From the NCBI GenBank assembly GCA_021613535.1, contig CP075493.1:16182001-16246000 (forward strand): DNA of 64,000 nt, read 5' to 3'. Origin of the DNA: Adineta vaga (taxonomy: Eukaryota > Rotifera). Shown here piece by piece: positions 58,223 to 64,000 of this stretch (position 1 is its first letter; each line of letters opens with the position of its first letter). The notes under the pieces are model-generated. The model was given only the letters and a program-made list of their open reading frames with translations, searched no databases and was not told the DNA's origin. The translations under genes were made by a program, and so were the position numbers.

Positions 58223-58770
58223 TGGAAAATATTGTATCTATAATATGAAAAATAATCTTTTTAGAGTTTATCGAACTGTTCATTGATATAAATAAACATA
58301 ATTATTCATATGAAAATTGAGTTACATAAAAAGAACGCTCAGAAAACTTTATTCATTAAACTATGTTTATCTTCATTCGTACAGATAATGACTGTCAAAT
58401 TTTAGGAATAAATGCTAACAGTACAAATATCCATTATTATTCGATTTCTAGAAACAAAATGACGCTAACAGAAATCAGTCTTTCATGTTGGAAATTGCCA
58501 AGATATATTCAACATTTTTTTATGTACATATTTGTTGAAGAGAAACTTTTACATTAAATACAAGAGGAATTAGAAACGTACTGAAAAAAAGAAAATAAAC
58601 AATTCTGATGATTAAGTACTCGGTAGTAAAGAACACTTTGAAATCGGTAGAAGAAAAATTCATTTGCGATTGTTGGTAAGTTAAAGAATTCCTTGTCGTT
58701 ATTTATTTGATTTTTGTACGGGTTTTTTTCATAGAAAAAAAAATACGTTAGACAATTTATTTACACATAA
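58223..58770. other. Region without a recognised gene
   Basis: Upstream of the ADP-ribosyltransferase-fold gene and up to the fold-back element; no other supported frame. Confidence 0.4.
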
Positions 58771-59505
58771 GGGTGTGCTCCGCCATGGGGTACCCCGACT
58801 AGTTTTTCATTTATAAAGCGTCATTCAAATATTCTAAAAAGGTAGTTTTTTTAGCATTTATAGTACACATGTGATGTTAAGGATCTATTGTTATTTAAGC
58901 TGTATATCTTATTGAAAACAGAGGTTTACAAATACTTTTTTTAATAGATGTTTTGTTAAAGTACTTTTAGTTAATCTCTTGATGTACATCATCTCCTATA
59001 TAAAAAATTAAATTTAAAGTGCACCGAAACAGCTTTATTATGAAATGTTTGATCAATAAACTAGCTAATGATTTTACTGAAAATGTACTCAAGAAAGAAC
59101 AGAATGTACAAACGCACATCGAACAAGAATAATACGATCAAGACACAGGATATAATCGATTCAATAAAATAGAATTATATATAAAAAATATACTAAGGAC
59201 AGAATGAATTTCAGAGAATAAAGGAGAAAAAAAATGAATATCATTTCCTCATACGTTCGCACAAAACGATTACTACTAATAACCGATATATGTTAAGAGA
59301 TTAATTAAAAGTACTTTAACAAAACATCTATTAGAAGAAGCATTTGTGAATCTCTGTTTTCAATAAGATATACAGCTTAAATAACAATAGACTCTTAGGA
59401 TCACATGTGTTCTATAAATGGTAAAAAAAACTACCTTTTTAAAATATTCGAATGAAGATTTATAACCGAAAAAGTAGTCGGGATACCTCATGGCGGATCA
59501 TGCCC
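58771..59505. mobile_element. Fold-back/MITE element with arms of about 215 bp
   Basis: Arms at about 58771-58985 and 59290-59505 are long imperfect inverted repeats beginning GGGTGTGCTCCGCCATGGGG on the left and ending CATGGCGGATCATGCCC on the right. ATAA flanks both ends as a possible 4-bp target duplication. No coding capacity. Its right end supplies the last residues and the stop codon of the neighbouring GPCR frame. Confidence 0.8.
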
Positions 59506-60449
59506 ATAAGAATATTTTTAATTTCTTTTCGAAAAGTCTTTGATATAATAAGATTACTATAAAAACTAATACAGAATGAAATATATGCACTAAATACACT
59601 AATAACCATTAGAAATCCTTGTAAATACAATTGAGCATATGTTTGAATTTGATTTTGTATTATTTGTTGATATACGAGAAGAATCGATATCATTGTATTA
59701 AATAAAATATAAATCAAAGTATCAACAAGAACAATTTTAATCAATTCTCGATCATTTGAAGGAGTAGAACGTATACCACCAATCGATGCATTCCTCACAC
59801 CAATAACTCTAACATAATTTAAACTTCGTACATTTTTCAATGTTCGTAGACCAAATAAGATCATTAATAGAGGAATAAGAATTGCTTTGATAATTAATGA
59901 ATAATAACTAATTAATGTTAAATAAAGACCAAGTTGAAAATAACAAAAACCAACGTCAGTTGTAAAATTGATGATATTTGTAAAGAATAAAGAATGAATA
60001 TGAAATATTAACCAAAATAAAATGATAAAACTAATATATTGATATGCAAAACGATGAGTACTTTGTTGTCTTATCAATGCATTTCGTGAAGTTATAAATA
60101 TTCGATCAATAGAAGCAATAATAAGAAATGATGGACCTAATATATCACAAACAAATGTTATATAATAACGAAAACGACAAAATATAAGATTATATGAACT
60201 AGCATCAATGTTATAACCAGTTCCTAATGTTGAAATTAATATTCATGTAGAAATCATGAGAATATTTGAAAGAGAATATGCAATGACATAAATAGAACAA
60301 GGATTTTGACGGAGATTTGGTTTTAAAAAAACTCTCAGACTTATCAAAGAACTCACACTACCTAAAATAATCAAAATTGTACCACCAATTTTATAGAGAT
60401 TGATTGTAATCAATGATAATGATAAAATGTAATTATAAACTGATGACAT
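59460..60449 (-). pseudogene. GPCR with one stop and a transposon-derived C-terminus
   Basis: ATG at 60449 (MSSVYNYILSLSLITINLY), TM1-TM2 (KPNLRQNPCSIYVIAYSLSN), TGA at 60243-60245, then in the same frame TM3 (CDILGPSFLIIASIDRIFITS), TM4-TM5, a loop with SNDRELIKIVLVDTLIYILF (TM6) and TM7 (SFYSNLIISKTFRKEIKNIL). The final residues MIRHEVSRLLFRL lie inside the fold-back element. One nonsense change plus element-derived tail. Confidence 0.8.
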
Positions 60450-60531
60450 TATAATCACGACTTTTGAAAAAATAAGTCGTCAAATAATGCATTATTATCT
60501 GTTTTTATAGGACAAGTATTTATTTGAACAT

Positions 60532-60557
60532 GATCTTGAGGGTGTGTGTGTGTATCC
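60532..60557. repeat. TGTGGG-type half-site 11
   Basis: GATCTTGAGGGTGTGTGTGTG, without a complementary half. It lies on the 3' side of the minus-strand PLE, between that element and the GPCR. Confidence 0.65.
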
Positions 60558-60714
60558 AATTGAAAACAAATTAATCTATATAATTAAAATATAAACTAAT
60601 TTGCTGATCTCAACCTTTGCTTTTCAGCAATCGATCTAATCAATCAAAAATAGCCAAATATACTAATTAACAAATTGTTCTTGTTATAAAAGAATAAATA
60701 TATGCAAATGTTTG

Positions 60715-60775
60715 ATTCGCCGACGCGTTTCGTGTTATTTATTAAAATAATGAAACACTCATCAGGGCTATGCAT
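60715..60775 (-). ncRNA. Hammerhead ribozyme of the PLE
   Basis: On the minus strand: GCC (stem I), CTGATGA core (60759-60765), stem II GTGTT (60754-60758) with AACAC (60732-60736), GAAA (60728-60731), a very short stem III (CGCGTC) ending in the GUC cleavage triplet, then GGC closing stem I. All invariant core bases are present. The tiny stem III is like the minimal hammerheads known from PLEs, which may act as dimers. It lies about 300 bp downstream of the RT stop, as expected. Confidence 0.85.
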
Positions 60776-61089
60776 ATATATAGAAAACTTTTTAACAAGA
60801 ATGAGAAAAAAGAAATGTAAAGTTAAACCTAAATGAGGAACTATGTATGTGGATAAGGCAAATAAGTGAGAAAAGAATATTATATATATATAGAATAAAA
60901 ATCTAAAGACTTAATATAGTTTATGATAAATCGAGTTTTGGAATGTTGAAGACCAATAAATCGATAATAGACTTGAAATTGATTTCTAAACTAAGCCACA
61001 ATATTTGATTGTGTTATTTAAGTTTTAATAAGTAATTGTTGAAATAAAATAATATAAACTTGTAATATAGGTTGGGATATAATAGTGAT

Positions 61090-62490
61090 TTAAGAATGAT
61101 GAGTATGTACTAATTGTCTTTGTAAATTATTGATATCACGAGTACCAAGAATTGGAGTGACTTCGTTGATTGGAGATTGTTCAAAATACTTATTCCAAAG
61201 TGAATGGAATTTTCTTGGAAATGTTGTCATATTTGAACAATAAGTAAAATGAACAAATAAAGTTCTCCTATAATCAATTGGAACTTTTTCTTTATAGGGA
61301 GTATCGATGACTCTTTGTCGTAATGTATCATAATTGTACATGTTTAATGGTTGATTAATATTGAATTTTTCAAAGAAACGATTGAATTGTTGATCGATGA
61401 ATTTGATTGGATATTTATTAAGTAATAGATCCATTCTTAATTTACCACGTTCATCTAAATAACTTTCAAATGTTGAACAATAGCTAATTGCTCGAAGTAA
61501 CATAGCAAAAGGTATATTTTGTTTCATATGTAATGGATGAATGCTATTAAATGGTAAATAATATGGTTCATAGGATGGCTTGTGATAAACAGAAGTTATT
61601 AAATCACCATCTTGATTCTTAATTTGAAGATCTAGAAAATTAATTTGATTATTAATATTAGCTTTAAGGATAATATTTTCATCAAATTTATTCCATCGAT
61701 CAATTTGTTGAAGTAAATGACGTTGTGGCCAATTAATAATAATGAAGATATCATCAATATAACGAAAATATAAACCAAAACTGTTCTTAATTTGATTAAT
61801 AATATTTTGTTCATAGAAGAACATATAACAGTTGGCAATTGTTAATGTAAGAGGGGAACCCATTGCTTCACCTCTTATTTGATGATAATATTGACCATTA
61901 TAAGAAAAATAATTATTCTTCATAACATATCTGGCTAAACGTATAATAGCTTCAGTCTTGAGACCTTTAATTTCTTTCAACTGAAGATAATCTAACATTT
62001 TCTTTAAGGATAATACACCTTCGACTTGTGGTATCATAGTATAAAGATCTGAAACATCGATTGTACATAATAAAGTCTCTTTTCTTAAATTGATGGTTGA
62101 CCATTTTCTTAAATGTTGAACTAGATCAAAACCAGAAGTAACTGTTGTTTTGATAGCCATTTGATCAAATAAGGGTCGTAAGAGATTATCCAAATATTTT
62201 GAGATCTTTATTGTGGGATGTTTTAAACCAGATACAATGGGTCGAAGAGGTGTTCCAAGTTTATGACCTTTTGGTAAATAATATAGATGAGCTAATTCAA
62301 CTTCATCTGATTTAATACACAATTGCTCATATTGTTTTTGTGTAATGCATTTAGCCAGACGTAAATCAAATAAATATTTATTTGTTTGAATAATAAGGTT
62401 TGGTAATGGATCTTCTATACCTAAACATTGATAAGCTTCTGTTCGGTCCATATAAGCATTGGATTCTTTTTCATAATGTTCGGTTGTTCC
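61090..62490 (-). CDS. PLE reverse transcriptase (no GIY-YIG)
   Basis: The open frame includes AHLYYLPKGHK and RPIVSG, DVSDLYTMIPQ (catalytic Asp), GEAMGSPLTLTIAN, FRYIDDIFIIIN (catalytic DD), NNQINFLDLQI, SVYHKPSYEPYYLPF and the thumb region. It ends LVHTHHS without a nuclease domain. The start is missing: the frame runs back through the palindrome into the MFS fragment, so the copy is 5'-truncated although the RT core has no stops. Confidence 0.85.
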   Translation of the reverse strand, partial: GTTEHYEKESNAYMDRTEAYQCLGIEDPLPNLIIQTNKYLFDLRLAKCITQKQYEQLCIKSDEVELAHLYYLPKGHKLGTPLRPIVSGLKHPTIKISKYLDNLLRPLFDQMAIKTTVTSGFDLVQHLRKWSTINLRKETLLCTIDVSDLYTMIPQVEGVLSLKKMLDYLQLKEIKGLKTEAIIRLARYVMKNNYFSYNGQYYHQIRGEAMGSPLTLTIANCYMFFYEQNIINQIKNSFGLYFRYIDDIFIIINWPQRHLLQQIDRWNKFDENIILKANINNQINFLDLQIKNQDGDLITSVYHKPSYEPYYLPFNSIHPLHMKQNIPFAMLLRAISYCSTFESYLDERGKLRMDLLLNKYPIKFIDQQFNRFFEKFNINQPLNMYNYDTLRQRVIDTPYKEKVPIDYRRTLFVHFTYCSNMTTFPRKFHSLWNKYFEQSPINEVTPILGTRDINNLQRQLVHTHHS

Positions 62491-62545
62491 CTTGAGGGTG
62501 TGGGTGTGGGTTAAGAGTATAGTCTGACTCACACCCACACCCGCT
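62491..62545. repeat. TGTGGG/CCCACA palindrome 12
   Basis: CTTGAGGGTGTGGGTGTGGG, a spacer of about 18 bp, and CTCACACCCACACCCG. The most regular copy. The PLE RT begins on one side and the MFS coding sequence is cut on the other. Confidence 0.9.
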
Positions 62546-63955
62546 TGAAAATATCCAATATTTCTTAATATCCATGATAAACCCGCTGAACCAATTGATG
62601 AACCAATTAAAAATCCAGCACGCATAAAACCATTTAATTTTCCACGTTCTTTTTTTGATATTATTGTTATTGCTTGAGCATCAACACTTGCATCTTGAAT
62701 TGAAGCAAATATTGAATGAATAAAAAATGCAATTACTAAAGTTTTTAACGATTTTGTAACAGGATTTTGAACAAATAATAAACCAAATGATGCAAATAAA
62801 GCACAAATTTGAGAAAACATTATCCAAGGACGACGACGACCCATTGAAGATGATTGATAACGATCTTTTAGAAAAAAAAAGAATATTGCTTTTTTTAAAA
62901 TAAATATTTTATCATAGCAATAAGTGGACCCTATACAAATTGAAGAATCTAATTAAATAAGAAAAGAAAAAACGAATTTGTTATTTTAAATTCAATTTCA
63001 AAATAAATACAAACCCATGGTAAACCAGATAATGATATAAATGTTCCAACTGTTGACGATTTTCCACCTTCAGCTAAACATTTCATATGAAGACAAATTT
63101 TCTTTTACTTTTTTTCAAACTTAATAAAATATCAATAACTAATAAAAACTCTTTCAGTAACGACGTTATAATATTTAATAGGATCATTTAGGTGACAGGG
63201 ATGGATCAAAAGACATTTATCGAAACCTATTGAAGGAAATACAACCTTCTTATTTCATTCTTATTGAGGAAAACATCCGCGAAGGAGCGGTGGTTGTCAA
63301 ACAGTTAGATTCGCCTCAGTTAGGTGGTACATCTTGCGCACTCATATTTAGGGAGATGCGGATCGGATCTAATAAAACGTGGATTTGCAAGTTTCTACTC
63401 GTATTAAATTAGTTGAGAAGTTTAATAAAAGAAAAATAAATATCTGTTAAATAATTTGCAAGTGCTGTTGAAGAAAATCCTGCAGGAATTCCTTGCATAA
63501 TATATAAATAAAAAAATGTGAAATAACGTAATGATTGATTTTCTGTTAAATTAAAAAAATAGTTTTGTTTTTTTCAATGAAATTAAATTATTAAAATGAG
63601 AATATTTTATTCTATAATTATCATTCAATGAATAACGATAAATCAAATTTGATAATGTTATTAATAAATATTCATTAGATAATAATTCAATTGATTTCCA
63701 TTGATTTTCAAATGAATTTTGTAAATATAAAAATTGTGATGAATTATTTAATGTTATTGTTGTTTCATTAAATTCAAATGAATTTTTATTGGATAATTTA
63801 AAAAATTGTTTAAGAAAAATTTGAAAAGATTTTTCATCATCAATTTGACCATAATTTGTTAAACGTTTTATATGAAAATAACCCAACGATTTTGCTAAAT
63901 TAATTTGTTCATTCGAATTTTCTTTATCTAAATCAATAATTGGTTGACTTGACAT
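62546..63955 (-). pseudogene. MFS transporter gene with several lesions
   Basis: ATG at 63955 (MSSQPIIDLDKEN). A soluble N-terminal part of about 130 residues ends in a T-run frameshift near 63558, then TM1 (FFYLYIMQGIPAGFSSTALANYLT). The next exon (AEGGKSSTVGTFISLSGLPW, about 63010-63075) follows a break in which no GT donor remains. The next (ILQFV*GPLIA) has a stop and a donor reading CT where GT is expected. Then DRYQSSSMGRRRPWIMFSQ and IFASIQDASVDAQAITI...GKLNGFMRAGFLIGS are clear MFS loop motifs, as in AmpG/PAT-like carriers. It is truncated at the palindrome. The transported substrate is unknown. Confidence 0.7.
63200..63412 (+). other. Unidentified plus-strand coding-like segment
   Basis: An open frame reading RDGSKDIYRNLLKEIQPSYF, REGAVVVKQLDSPQLGGTSC and GSNKTWICKFLL, with mixed composition unlike the surrounding AT-rich intron. 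I do not recognise it. It lies inside what should be a short intron of the MFS gene, so it is probably an inserted fragment. Confidence 0.3.
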
Positions 63956-64000
63956 TGTTTTTAATGTTCTAAATAAAACAGAAAATCTATTTAAATATTA

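Larger units (their letters stand above)
60558..62490 (-). mobile_element. Endonuclease-deficient Penelope-like element, 5'-truncated
   Basis: RT coding sequence at 61090-62490, 3' sequence with a hammerhead ribozyme (60715-60775), bounded by a TGTGGG palindrome at its 5' side and a half-site at its 3' side. No GIY-YIG domain follows RT. This combination (no nuclease, TGTGGG at the junction) fits the telomere-associated Athena/Coprina-type PLEs described in bdelloids. It is joined to an MFS transporter gene on its 5' side. Confidence 0.8.

Noticed and set aside
58363-58557. Plus-strand frame of 64 codons
   Set aside because: No family resemblance and no context; likely chance.
17811-62545. 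TGTGGG palindromes read as CRISPR repeats or as a true telomere
   Set aside because: They are dispersed kilobases apart rather than regularly spaced with unique spacers, and each is only a few repeats long, so they are neither an array nor a functional chromosome end.

Overview
The window looks like nuclear DNA of a bdelloid rotifer (Adineta/Rotaria type). It is AT-rich, introns are tiny (about 48-60 bp, GT..AG), FMRFamide-type GPCRs and F-box/leucine-rich genes occur in families, and Penelope-like retroelements (PLEs) are present. There are also short palindromes built from TGTGGG, the repeat reported for bdelloid telomeres. Gene fragments, several transposon types and genes of bacterial or fungal character suggest an accessory, possibly subtelomeric, region. 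No taxonomic search could be run.

Layout. 1-9.3 kb, minus strand: a gene with a tandemly duplicated 26-codon exon, a CxC5/KDZ-like transposase gene and a 14-exon DUF3987-like P-loop gene; these may belong to one large element. 10.9-13.7 kb: a GC-rich island, a 20-copy minisatellite, and a kelch-repeat fragment split by a 1.06-kb terminal-inverted-repeat (TIR) element. 14-17.8 kb: two broken GPCR genes, a tRNA-Gly(UCC)-like gene and a long fold-back element. 18.7-20.1 kb: an intact class-C beta-lactamase-fold gene. 20.8-26.3 kb: three decayed units of a multipass membrane-protein family, with two nested DNA transposons, one a MULE with a clean 9-bp target-site duplication (TSD). 27.4-30.9 kb: fragments (TPR, Cys-rich, N-terminal domain, Pro/Thr-rich). 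30.9-32.6 kb: a PLE with a GIY-YIG nuclease. 32.7-43.8 kb: an F-box cluster in which an intact LINE has entered one gene at its first splice donor. 44.3-52.4 kb: an AA14-like copper oxygenase, an ionotropic glutamate receptor, an OafA-type acyltransferase-SGNH gene and a second beta-lactamase-fold gene. 54-64 kb: two GPCRs with single stops, a B-box/NHL relic, an ADP-ribosyltransferase-fold gene, a fold-back element, a second PLE carrying a clear hammerhead ribozyme, and a disrupted MFS transporter.

The main unexplained pattern is a family of about twelve short TGTGGG/CCCACA palindromes. They have a telomere-to-telomere polarity and repeatedly sit exactly where a gene or transposon is cut off. 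They may be scars of telomere-type healing and rejoining, or the ends of endonuclease-deficient PLEs. A second strong result is that the LINE's TSD copied an exon end plus splice donor, so the F-box gene should still splice, now across a 5.6-kb intron.
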